This document shows positions 17,001 through 24,266 of a stretch of 25,017 nt of DNA, in pieces. Origin of the DNA: Rhodobacterales bacterium UBA3089 (lineage in GTDB: Bacteria > Pseudomonadota > Alphaproteobacteria > Rhodobacterales > Rhodobacteraceae); assembly GCA_002367255.1 (NCBI GenBank), contig DFBD01000107.1, positions 1 through 25,017 on the forward strand, in the 5' to 3' direction. Both the position numbers and the translations under genes were made by a program. The notes beneath the pieces were generated by a model that was given only the letters and a program-made list of their open reading frames with translations, was not told the DNA's origin and made no database searches. The number at the start of each line of letters is the position of its first letter. Positions within the stretch are counted from its first letter, which is position 1.

Positions 17001-17032
17001 TGCGTATGTTACATCCTACCCATGCGTATGTT
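17001..17032. promoter_or_regulatory. Direct repeat upstream of the IclR gene, candidate operator
   Basis: The decamer tgcgtatgtt occurs exactly twice, at 17001-17010 and 17023-17032. The copies are 22 bp apart, close to two helical turns, so both face the same side of the DNA. The site is about 75-105 bp from the IclR start codon. Autoregulation by IclR is a reasonable inference but is not shown. Confidence 0.5.
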
Positions 17033-17106
17033 GGTATGTAAACAAATTTTTTTGGATTTGTTTCGGTCTTGGGGCACCACAAACACTGATACAGATATCT
17101 CCGACA

Positions 17107-17262
17107 TCCGCGCAGCCTCTATTTATGTAAAACTGATTGGACAAGATGGGTGTGTCTCTCTGAGAATATTAACGATGTATGATGTTCAGGTCATGCGCTA
17201 CGCTGGCTCTGCGCTCCGTACTAGAAAAAAGCCGCCATGGCAAAAGCTTGAGGCTGCGCGGA
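17107..17262. repeat. Widely spaced 13-bp inverted repeat
   Basis: The segment tccgcgcagcctc (17107-17119) is repeated in exact inverse as gaggctgcgcgga (17250-17262), enclosing about 130 bp. The layout resembles the ends of a very small non-coding mobile element, but no target-site duplication is evident next to the arms. It could also be two opposed binding sites. Confidence 0.4.
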
Positions 17263-17339
17263 AGGCTATATAAGAGCCATTCCGGCGACTTCACGGTGAT
17301 TCAGCCATGCAAAGCCACTCAGCTGCGCTTGGATAAGTA

Positions 17340-18026
17340 TCAGACGGCAGGGGAGCCATGCAAACTGACGGCGTTGACACAGTATTCTGCCAACGCTATC
17401 GAAGAGTTTTCAATGTAAACGGTTGCTTCGTCAGATGACTCCCGCGTCTCGTACCAGACGTTTGCCCAATTTAGGGCCCCCAAAAGCGGACGCGCTGCAA
17501 ACCGTGGCGGCAGATCCCTGAAAACGCCAGCTTCAACGCCAGCCTCAATTGCAGACACAAAGAAGCCCTCGTATTCATTGCGAAGCGCAATGACTTGCTT
17601 GCTGGCCTCGTCCTGATAGGGATGCCTGATGCTCAGCAATAGCTTGTTAATTCCCAGTGTCGTGGACTTTTGGTAAGAAATCGTAGTCATGACGACCACT
17701 GCGTGGGTTTTGCACATTTCAAACAGACGTTCTTTCGGGTTCAAACCCTCCCGGTCAAAAACTTCTCCGACATTTTCGATCAGGATACGCATTGCCTCCA
17801 GATGGATGTGTAAGAAGATATCTGTTTTGGTTCGGTAATAGTGATAGATTCGGCCTTTGGTCGAGCCAAGTGCATCCGCAACATCATCAATTGACGTTCC
17901 ACCAAAACCACGTTCAACGAACGTTCCCGCTGCTGCGGTTAAGATTTTCGCACGTGCTTCATCGGGCGCTTTGGGTCTGCCCAACTCGTCAAGTTCTACG
18001 GCTCTATGTCTATCTTCATATGCCAA
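17340..18026 (-). CDS. TetR-family transcriptional regulator
   Basis: The 228-residue protein has an N-terminal TetR DNA-binding domain (about 24-70): ARAKILTAAAGTFVERGFGGTS, then DDVADALGSTKGRIYHYYRTKTDIF. The ligand domain ends with LLGALNWANVWYETRES (about 186-202), a pattern of TetR proteins linked to acyl-CoA catabolism (KstR2/PsrA-like). A CoA thioester effector is therefore likely. The frame starts at TTG (18026) with a weak ribosome site, and no in-frame ATG occurs before residue 79, so the start is uncertain. It is divergent from a related TetR gene beginning at 18516. Confidence 0.9.
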   Translation of the reverse strand: MAYEDRHRAVELDELGRPKAPDEARAKILTAAAGTFVERGFGGTSIDDVADALGSTKGRIYHYYRTKTDIFLHIHLEAMRILIENVGEVFDREGLNPKERLFEMCKTHAVVVMTTISYQKSTTLGINKLLLSIRHPYQDEASKQVIALRNEYEGFFVSAIEAGVEAGVFRDLPPRFAARPLLGALNWANVWYETRESSDEATVYIENSSIALAEYCVNAVSLHGSPAV

Positions 18027-18255
18027 ATTGTTGCTTTACCGTCTTAAAATGCTCGGATTTCGTCGTTGTATAAGGGGCGCGCCACTAAGGTGCAACTTCT
18101 CTGTTATCGAGATTATAACCAAATGTCCGTTTCGAAGACCCGCTAACAAATCCAACATCTATGTGATACTGTGTGATCAAGTGCATAAACTTCTAGGTCG
18201 ACAGCCACAAGGTGATTTCACCAACCCGACCATTTCCGCCAAGCGGAAGTAATTT

Positions 18256-18514
18256 ATGAAAATAATTGCCGTAATTGGTGCAACTGGGGATGTCGGGACC
18301 GGGATTTTACGGTCTCTTTTGACGAATAAGCACGCGATTTTTTCCGTCGGGCGCCACAAGTCAGATTTGTAAGCTTAGGTTGGCCGGGGTTCCCAAGCCT
18401 GGTGATTGCCGCGTCGCGTATATTTTTGTGGCGGCCGACATCAAGGGCCATAAAGGCGTTGAAGGCAGCATCTCAAATGCGTATAAGAATGCAGATGGCC
18501 AGTGGAAACGATAA
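18256..18514 (+). pseudogene. Remains of a Rossmann-fold NAD(P)-binding protein gene
   Basis: An ATG at 18256 with a GGAAG ribosome site opens a 38-codon frame that begins MKIIAVIGATGDVGTGI, a clear dinucleotide-binding start as in NAD-dependent epimerase/NmrA-like proteins, and stops at 18370-18372. A second frame, shifted by one base, then runs without a start codon to TAA at 18512-18514 and includes VAYIFVAADIKGHKGVEG and ends NADGQWKR, which also reads like real protein. Together they cover only about 86 codons against some 250-300 for the family. A frameshift plus a large internal deletion is the simplest explanation. Whether the second part belongs to the same protein is not certain. 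It ends 1 nt before the TetR ATG. Confidence 0.55.
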
Positions 18515-18515
18515 C

Positions 18516-19235
18516 ATGCCGAGCGACGAGCCGAGGATCAACCGTACGGGTTTAAAAGATTCCGAACCACTTAATCTAGTCTGGGAGTCCGAAGCTCGCT
18601 CAGGTCCAAAGATAGAGGCTCGTGCGGCCCTCTTGGAATGTGCAGCGCAGGCTTTTACCACGCGCGGCTATAGCGCGGCGACCCTTGGCCATGTGGCTGA
18701 ATTGATGGGGGCCTCCAAAGGCCAGATCTACCATTACTATCGTTCAAAAAGCGATCTGTATTACGACGTCGTGGTCGGTGCACACTACATGGTTGAACAG
18801 GAAACCGCGAAAGCCGAAAAAGCCGGGATACAAACGCCAGCGGCTAGACTTTATCGAATAGCATATGCCCATACGATGGTCATTTTGGAAAAATACGCCT
18901 TCATGCGCGTGGCACTTGAGGCCACCCAACACCAGCTTTTGTCACAATTATCTGACAGGCAAATCCGTGCGAACGAACGTATCAAGCATTACCGCGACGA
19001 ATACGAAAACAAAATCGAACTCATAATTCAACAAGGTGTCGAGCAAGGCGATTTCAAAGCCCCTTCTGTTTCAATTGCCACAAAATCAGTTTTGGGTTCT
19101 TTGAATTGGCTTACCGTATGGTTCGATCCCAACAAGGAAACGACAGAAGCGGAAATGTCAGAGATCGCACGGCAAACCGCCGAATTCGTTGTGTATGGTC
19201 TATCACCTGATGGCCCACCTAACCTGGACCTTTGA
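18516..19235 (+). CDS. TetR-family transcriptional regulator
   Basis: A 239-residue TetR protein: helix-turn-helix region about 36-84 (ARAALLECAAQAFTTRGYSAAT, then MGASKGQIYHYYRSKSDLY) and a ligand domain ending with VLGSLNWLTVWFDPNKETTEAE. Both ends resemble the TetR at 17340-18026 (KGxIYHYYRxKxD and LGxLNWxxVW), so they are paralogs, probably both acyl-CoA responsive. The open frame extends upstream to 18402, but that part overlaps the decayed Rossmann gene. The ATG at 18516 directly follows that gene's stop and is taken as the start; Met codons at 18477, 18489 and 18495 are alternatives. It has a 30-residue N-terminal extension before the HTH domain. Confidence 0.88.
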   Translation: MPSDEPRINRTGLKDSEPLNLVWESEARSGPKIEARAALLECAAQAFTTRGYSAATLGHVAELMGASKGQIYHYYRSKSDLYYDVVVGAHYMVEQETAKAEKAGIQTPAARLYRIAYAHTMVILEKYAFMRVALEATQHQLLSQLSDRQIRANERIKHYRDEYENKIELIIQQGVEQGDFKAPSVSIATKSVLGSLNWLTVWFDPNKETTEAEMSEIARQTAEFVVYGLSPDGPPNLDL

Positions 19236-19386
19236 TCCGAATCTGATTGTTTCTAAATCAAATTACGCATCCGAATACATTGGTGCGCCACGTAAATGAC
19301 TCCTACAGCTTAGATGTAGATAGCCCGCAGAATCGCCCGTACGACCGCCTACAACGCAACCAAACAAGGCACAGCTGTACCGGCAA

Positions 19387-20190
19387 TCAACGCCCTTTGA
19401 AAACTCCATCGCGCTTTTCAGCAAAGCTCTTCAAACCTTCTGCGGCATCTTCGGTTTTCATAATCTCAGCCTGTTTTGGTCCAAAATCGTCAATTGCCGC
19501 AAGCCAGCCATCGCGTTGTGCTTTGCGCGCAATACGTCTGGTTTCGGCAACGGCCAATGGGGCCTGAGCCGCAATTTTTTCAGCCAGCTCCATCGCGCGA
19601 TCCATTTGCTGGCCAACAGGCACCACTTCCTGCACGAGTCCCAGTCTATACGCTTCCGCAGCGTCAAAAAAGTCGCCCGTCAGCAAATAACGCATCGTAT
19701 TGCCCCAGCCGGCTCTCTCCAGAATGCGGATGATGCCACCATGATTGGCAAAAATTCCACGACTAACTTCGATTTGTCCAAAATTCGCGTCGTCGGCGGC
19801 GACAACAATGTCAGCCGCGAGCATCAGCTCAATACCGATCGTAAAGCAAATTCCTTGAACGGAAGCAACGACCGGCTTGTTGCGTAAAGGGGCAAATAGA
19901 TCAAAAGGATCCGCAATGCCTTCGGGGGCAAAATGCTTACCTTCGGCAAACCATTTGCCAATCTGATCAAGCTGTACGCCCGCCGTAAAATGTTTACCGT
20001 GCGCCCAAACAACGGCCACACGTGCGTTGGCGTCATTTTCAAAGCTCTCAAAAGCTTCCCCGAGCTCGGTCGCCATTTTGCCTGAAAAGCCATTTAGCTT
20101 GGCCGGGCGATTTATGCCGATAAGCGTGATTGGGCCTTTATGAGATACGGTAATTTCTCCGTCACTGTTGTTTACGCTCTGCGCTGTCAT
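19387..20190 (-). CDS. Enoyl-CoA hydratase (crotonase fold) with both catalytic Glu
   Basis: The 267-residue crotonase keeps the two hydratase glutamates: Glu121 in TIGIELMLAAD and Glu141 in FGQIEVSRG. This separates it from the crotonases at 444 and 11622, which lost both. Oxyanion-hole segments are HFTAGVQLDQ and GICFTIG. Hydration of a trans-2-enoyl-CoA to (S)-3-hydroxyacyl-CoA is the most likely reaction. ATG at 20190 is preferred over GTG at 20196 because GGAG then has a 5-nt spacer. It is convergent with the TetR gene (151 bp between ends) and lies 167 bp downstream of the flavoprotein gene. Confidence 0.92.
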   Translation of the reverse strand: MTAQSVNNSDGEITVSHKGPITLIGINRPAKLNGFSGKMATELGEAFESFENDANARVAVVWAHGKHFTAGVQLDQIGKWFAEGKHFAPEGIADPFDLFAPLRNKPVVASVQGICFTIGIELMLAADIVVAADDANFGQIEVSRGIFANHGGIIRILERAGWGNTMRYLLTGDFFDAAEAYRLGLVQEVVPVGQQMDRAMELAEKIAAQAPLAVAETRRIARKAQRDGWLAAIDDFGPKQAEIMKTEDAAEGLKSFAEKRDGVFKGR

Positions 20191-20357
20191 AACCACTCCA
20201 ATGCTGACTTCCGATAGGATACTTACATTTTTTATATGCCTAATCAGCCAAGTTTACAGCATATCACATTCATATAATTCGCGCCCTATTTCGGCATGAA
20301 CCCTATGCGTTGGCACCAATTGCCTTTAGATATTTCGATGCGGCACCAATGCATGCT

Positions 20358-21341
20358 CTACCGGCTGGCCATTCTCTTTGTTGCTGCTAACAATGCCGCC
20401 TCATATTCCTCGATAAGCCGCTCGCAAAGTTCGGCGGCCGTTGGGATATCGTGAATCGACCCCACGCCCTGACCTGCAGACCAAATATCCTTCCAAACTT
20501 GTTTTTTCCGTTCCGCTGGGCGAAAGTCTTCGGGGGCCGCCAGTTTGTCGGGGTCCACGCCAGCGGCCTCTATGGATGGGCGCAAAAAGTTGGCATTCAC
20601 CCCGGAAATTTTGGAGGTATAGATGATGTCGGATGCGGCTGATTGCAGGATCATATCCTTGTTGCCCTGCGATGCCATTGCTTCTTGCGTCGCAATAAAC
20701 CGTGTGCCCAAATATGCGAGATCGGCCCCCATTACCTCAGCGGCCGCGATCTGTGCGCCGGTGCTTATGGCGCCAGACAGGACAATGACCCCATCAAAAA
20801 ACGCGCGGATTTCAGGTATTAAGGCGAACGGGCTAAGCAATCCGCCGTGGCCACCTGCCCCGGCACAGACCGCTATAATTCCATCGACACCAACTTCTGC
20901 GGCTTTCTGCGCGTGGCGCAGATTAATCACATCATGAAACACAAGCCCGCCATAAGAATGGACGGCATCAACAACGCTAGAAGCTGCGCCAAGCGATGTG
21001 ATTACCAAAGGAACCTTGTGTTTCACAACCATATCCAGATCGGCTTCGAGCCGGTCGTTGGATTTATTAACGATCAAGTTAATACCGTAGGGCGCGGCGC
21101 CTTCATGCTGTCCAAGACGCGCCTCGATTTCGCTTAACCATTCGTCAAGCGCTGCGGTAGACCTTAAATTAAGGGCCGGAAATGTCCCGACCAATCCGGA
21201 CCGGCAAACCTCGACGACCAAATCCGGGTTGGATGTCAAAAACATCGGGGCTGAAATAGCCGGGAGGCGAAGTCCATCGAGTTGGGCGGGTAGTTGGCCA
21301 CCAGCTGTTCGAGTTGCAGCTGCGCTATGTGTATTAGTCAT
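20358..21341 (-). CDS. Nitronate monooxygenase-family flavoprotein (FMN-dependent)
   Basis: A 327-residue TIM-barrel flavoprotein of the nitronate monooxygenase (2-nitropropane dioxygenase) family. Seen are LRLPAISAPMFLTSNPDLV near the N-terminus, the CAGAGGHGG motif (159-167) with the conserved His165, and the FMN-phosphate segments VLSGAIS and YLGTRFIATQEA. Members beside acyl-CoA genes are often not nitronate oxidisers; the steroid enzyme IpdC is a known case that acts on a CoA thioester. A flavin redox step on a pathway intermediate is therefore more likely here (inference). ATG at 21341 was chosen over 21362 because AAGGGG lies 7 nt before it. Confidence 0.9.
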   Translation of the reverse strand: MTNTHSAAATRTAGGQLPAQLDGLRLPAISAPMFLTSNPDLVVEVCRSGLVGTFPALNLRSTAALDEWLSEIEARLGQHEGAAPYGINLIVNKSNDRLEADLDMVVKHKVPLVITSLGAASSVVDAVHSYGGLVFHDVINLRHAQKAAEVGVDGIIAVCAGAGGHGGLLSPFALIPEIRAFFDGVIVLSGAISTGAQIAAAEVMGADLAYLGTRFIATQEAMASQGNKDMILQSAASDIIYTSKISGVNANFLRPSIEAAGVDPDKLAAPEDFRPAERKKQVWKDIWSAGQGVGSIHDIPTAAELCERLIEEYEAALLAATKRMASR

Positions 21342-21631
21342 TCGGTATCCCCTTTTTTCCAATTATTTATCTCGGAAAGCCCACTTCAAACTCCGTTGGA
21401 GCGTGCGCACATATAGCCGTTATCAGCTTGGCCTAAGCAATGTGTTTAGAAACAATACTAGATATATGATGCGAAACGGAAACGAGAAAGCTTGGTTCAA
21501 ACCGTTGAAAACCACGACCTGCCTCAAGAACGCGTTCAATCGTGTATGCGAGCTGTTCACTACCCGTCCGAGATGCCGTCAAGGCTCTGAAACACAAATC
21601 AAAAATTGCCGATCTTTTGGACGAGCCCGTG

Positions 21632-23050
21632 CTATAACAACAGGATTAAAAGAATATCCATAGCCAACATTGTGCTGATTGCGAACAGGCCGTTCCAATG
21701 AATGACAATCTCTTTTACAGGCGTCCCTGATAAACGGGATGTCAACATTTGTGCCGCTGCGAGTGGCGAGACAGTGATCATAACCGCCCAGGAAACGGAA
21801 ATGACGGCAATTAATGCCACTGGCGGGAAACTTAATTCAGGCACTACACGAACCAATCCTAGTAGGATTGTGACCGTAACAACCGGATTTATCCCAACAA
21901 AACTCCCCAAGACAATTACCCAGCCAATGCAGATCAACAGCCACGCCTGATCAAACCCCGATTGCAGCAATAAATTCTGCACCCAGACAGGGTCAATCAG
22001 CGGCACGACGAGTATGCCAATAAAGGCGGAAAACCCAACCAGTGAAATTTCATTGCGTTGTGCCGTAAAGACTTCTGGAATATCCACAAAAAACCGTCGT
22101 TTGACTTCGGAAAATCCATTAAACCGGCTGGAGTTTAGGCCTTGAAAAACCATCCATCCTATTCCGCAAACCGTAGACGACAAGATCATCGCAACCAAAA
22201 AATTATATGGCAAAAAATGCACTATTAAAAAGGCCATCGCCGGAATAACACTAAACAAAGCCAGCAAGTTCGCAAACAGTGAAATTTTGAAAGTGCCCTG
22301 CTGGATTTGTACCGCTTTTGGGTGCAATAGCTTGTCAAGGAGTGCGCCCCATAGGAGGAATAATACCCCGATGACCATTCCAATCGGGACATAGTCGCTC
22401 CAGCTCAGTTCCGGCAGGCCAGTAAAAATGAGCACCATGGTAAAGGAGGTCGGAGACCACATCGAAATCGCTGCAATTCCTCGCTGAACCGCTGTGAACA
22501 TACGGCGCATCCGAATTTTTCTGATCGCTTTTTTTTGTGGCTCATTTTCGGGTTTCAACTGATTTTGAATTGTGACACCCAGAACATTAAGCGCACCAAA
22601 ATTAAGCAGTATTCCAAGTAAATGACTGCCTAAAGTCATGGACATATATCGCCTGCCGGGTGGCTGCGACATGAGGATTAAACCACATTTGTGCACCAAC
22701 GCCGAGGAACTGGCTGCCTCGCGCAGAATAGAGAACCCGGTAAAGAAAAATGCGAAGAACGCCGCGCGATCTATCGCAGTACTCACCGTTTGGATTGAGA
22801 TTTTGTTGGTTTGAACCAGAAAAATACTGAAGATAAGCGCGCCAACCGGTACTAGCCGAATGAATTTGTGAATGCGCGACCATTCCATTAGAATAAAAAG
22901 CCCCAACAGGGTGCCGGTCACAAATGAAAAACTTGGGAATGTCCCTGCTTCGTTTAGTGCAGAAAAACCGCATACAGCTAACAATATAAAGGCCGAGAGT
23001 TGCTGGTTCCTATTGTGATACCACATCTGGGAAAATCTTTCCGGAGACAC
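21632..23050 (-). CDS. Polytopic membrane protein, putative permease
   Basis: The 472-residue product is strongly hydrophobic, with about ten or more membrane-spanning segments, for example LSAFILLAVCGF, VGALIFSIFLV, GMVIGVLFLLWGALL, ISLFANLLALFSVIPAMAFLIV and AWLLICIGWVIVLGSFV. A repeat-like pattern with GINPVVTVTILLGLV and SWAVMITVSPLAAAQ towards the C-terminus recalls ion-transporter-superfamily carriers, where such loops enter the membrane. I do not recognise the exact family. The first codon is GTG at 23050 with AGGGG only 3 nt away; ATG at 23026 is an alternative with GGAAAG 10 nt upstream. A terminator separates it from the TRAP genes, so it may be expressed at a lower level by read-through. 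Confidence 0.75.
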   Translation of the reverse strand: MSPERFSQMWYHNRNQQLSAFILLAVCGFSALNEAGTFPSFSFVTGTLLGLFILMEWSRIHKFIRLVPVGALIFSIFLVQTNKISIQTVSTAIDRAAFFAFFFTGFSILREAASSSALVHKCGLILMSQPPGRRYMSMTLGSHLLGILLNFGALNVLGVTIQNQLKPENEPQKKAIRKIRMRRMFTAVQRGIAAISMWSPTSFTMVLIFTGLPELSWSDYVPIGMVIGVLFLLWGALLDKLLHPKAVQIQQGTFKISLFANLLALFSVIPAMAFLIVHFLPYNFLVAMILSSTVCGIGWMVFQGLNSSRFNGFSEVKRRFFVDIPEVFTAQRNEISLVGFSAFIGILVVPLIDPVWVQNLLLQSGFDQAWLLICIGWVIVLGSFVGINPVVTVTILLGLVRVVPELSFPPVALIAVISVSWAVMITVSPLAAAQMLTSRLSGTPVKEIVIHWNGLFAISTMLAMDILLILLL

Positions 23051-23058
23051 TGGCCCCT

Positions 23059-23092
23059 AAAAAAAATTCGCAGGCCCCCTCAGAGGCCTGCG
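23059..23092 (-). terminator. Rho-independent terminator after dctP
   Basis: On the - strand an 8-bp perfect stem (cgcaggcc / ggcctgcg) with an 8-nt loop is followed by AA and eight Ts. It begins 20 nt after the DctP stop codon. This is the clearest intrinsic terminator in the window and ends, or strongly reduces, the TRAP transcript before the permease gene. Confidence 0.88.
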
Positions 23093-23111
23093 ATAAATGT
23101 TTAGCAGTGCA

Positions 23112-24230
23112 TTATTCCACAGAAACCTTGCTATAGACCTCTGCATTCAGCAGATCGACATACGCTGCTTCGGTTTCGATTCCGGCTGTCAGCCCAATCC
23201 ACTTTTCATAAAGCGCCATGAAATTTGCCGCTTTCTCTTCGGCGTTTTCGATGCCTGCATCTGTCGCAATCTGAACCGCATTCACGATCCCGGCTTCCGT
23301 GGCAACCGCAAGGGCCGATGCCACATCTGCACCAGGAGCAATGAGTTGGTAGTTACGCCCTTCTGTTGCAAGGGCCGAATTTCCGTCGTTGATATACCCC
23401 CAAGTCGCACCCGCAACACCAATAGCGGCGCTGTCAACTAACGCCTGACGTTGCTCGGTTGAAAAGGACTGCCACAGATCTTCGCGGATATTGATAAGGG
23501 CAGAGTGTGCTACACCGCCAGCATTGACATCAATGACATATTTCGCCGAATCTCCGATCGAATAGGATTCCAACCAGCTTGCCGAACCAAAGGAGCAATC
23601 AACCTGACCGCGCTGCATCGCCTCATAGACCTCTGTGACCGTAGTGTTTGCAGCCACGGCACCGAGGGCAGAGATCAACGGAATGGTATGGCCGCTACCG
23701 CGAATGCGTTTACCTTCGAGTTCTGCCAAAGTTGCGTAAGGTTCAACACAAAGTAGATCATAAGCTGTTGTTGACCAGCCACCGAGCGAATGCACGTTCC
23801 ACGATTCCAATTCAGCCGTACAATCACTACAAGTTTCCAACATTGCCATTTCAGTCAGCGCCCCGCTTGCTGCCAATGTATTTTGGTAGGCAGCACCCAT
23901 GTTCACGTAAAGGGCAAACTCTGGCAATTCGGTAGGATAGTACAACGCTGCAAGCATGATGCCGTCAACCAGCCCGTCACGCATTCCAAAGAGGCCGGTC
24001 TTTGATCCAACAAGGCTGCCGCCACCGACAAAAGTCGTTGCAAGCGATCCTCCGCTTGCAGCCTCGACAGCTTCAAGGAATGGAAGGATTCCGTGCTTGT
24101 TCAACGTTTGCGTTGGGGGGGAATAGTTCCCATAAACAATGTTGTCTTGAGCGTTTGCTCCTGTTGAAACGCCTGCTGCCAGCGTGGCCGCAAAAACGAT
24201 CGAAATTGTAGATAATTTTAGGGTAGTCAT
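23112..24230 (-). CDS. TRAP transporter substrate-binding protein, DctP type
   Basis: A 372-residue periplasmic binding protein. Residues 1-27 form a signal peptide with a hydrophobic core and an ANA cleavage site before QDN. The mature part has the DctP pattern, including LAELEGKRIRGSG, where Arg177 stands near the usual carboxylate-binding Arg. It also contains four cysteines (134, 137, 161, 212); the CSDC pair suggests disulfides and is seen in only part of the family. The start has a strong GGAGGA site 5 nt upstream. It lies 36 bp after the DctM gene. The ligand is probably an organic acid linked to the acyl-CoA genes, by context only. Confidence 0.92.
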   Translation of the reverse strand: MTTLKLSTISIVFAATLAAGVSTGANAQDNIVYGNYSPPTQTLNKHGILPFLEAVEAASGGSLATTFVGGGSLVGSKTGLFGMRDGLVDGIMLAALYYPTELPEFALYVNMGAAYQNTLAASGALTEMAMLETCSDCTAELESWNVHSLGGWSTTAYDLLCVEPYATLAELEGKRIRGSGHTIPLISALGAVAANTTVTEVYEAMQRGQVDCSFGSASWLESYSIGDSAKYVIDVNAGGVAHSALINIREDLWQSFSTEQRQALVDSAAIGVAGATWGYINDGNSALATEGRNYQLIAPGADVASALAVATEAGIVNAVQIATDAGIENAEEKAANFMALYEKWIGLTAGIETEAAYVDLLNAEVYSKVSVE

Positions 24231-24266
24231 GTACTTCCTCCAAAGTTGATTTTAGTTTCTTCTTAA

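Larger units (their letters stand above)
16928..17339. other. Intergenic region between IclR and TetR genes, 412 bp
   Basis: No convincing gene is present. The IclR promoter and the direct repeats at 17001-17032 lie on the left side. A widely spaced 13-bp inverted repeat lies at 17107-17119 and 17250-17262. Short frames on both strands have no recognisable protein features. Confidence 0.5.

Noticed and set aside
17022..17273. 83-codon frame on the + strand between the IclR and TetR genes
   Set aside because: It overlaps the candidate operator and the inverted repeat, and shows no recognisable feature.
444..21341. Firm assignment as a steroid or benzylsuccinate degradation cluster
   Set aside because: Family composition overlaps with both, but diagnostic genes (IpdAB, steroid ring oxygenases, benzylsuccinate synthase) are not in the window.
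21342..21631. Possible remnant gene between the flavoprotein and the permease
   Set aside because: All forward frames were read in part; none gave a coherent domain. Treated as plain intergenic DNA of 290 bp.
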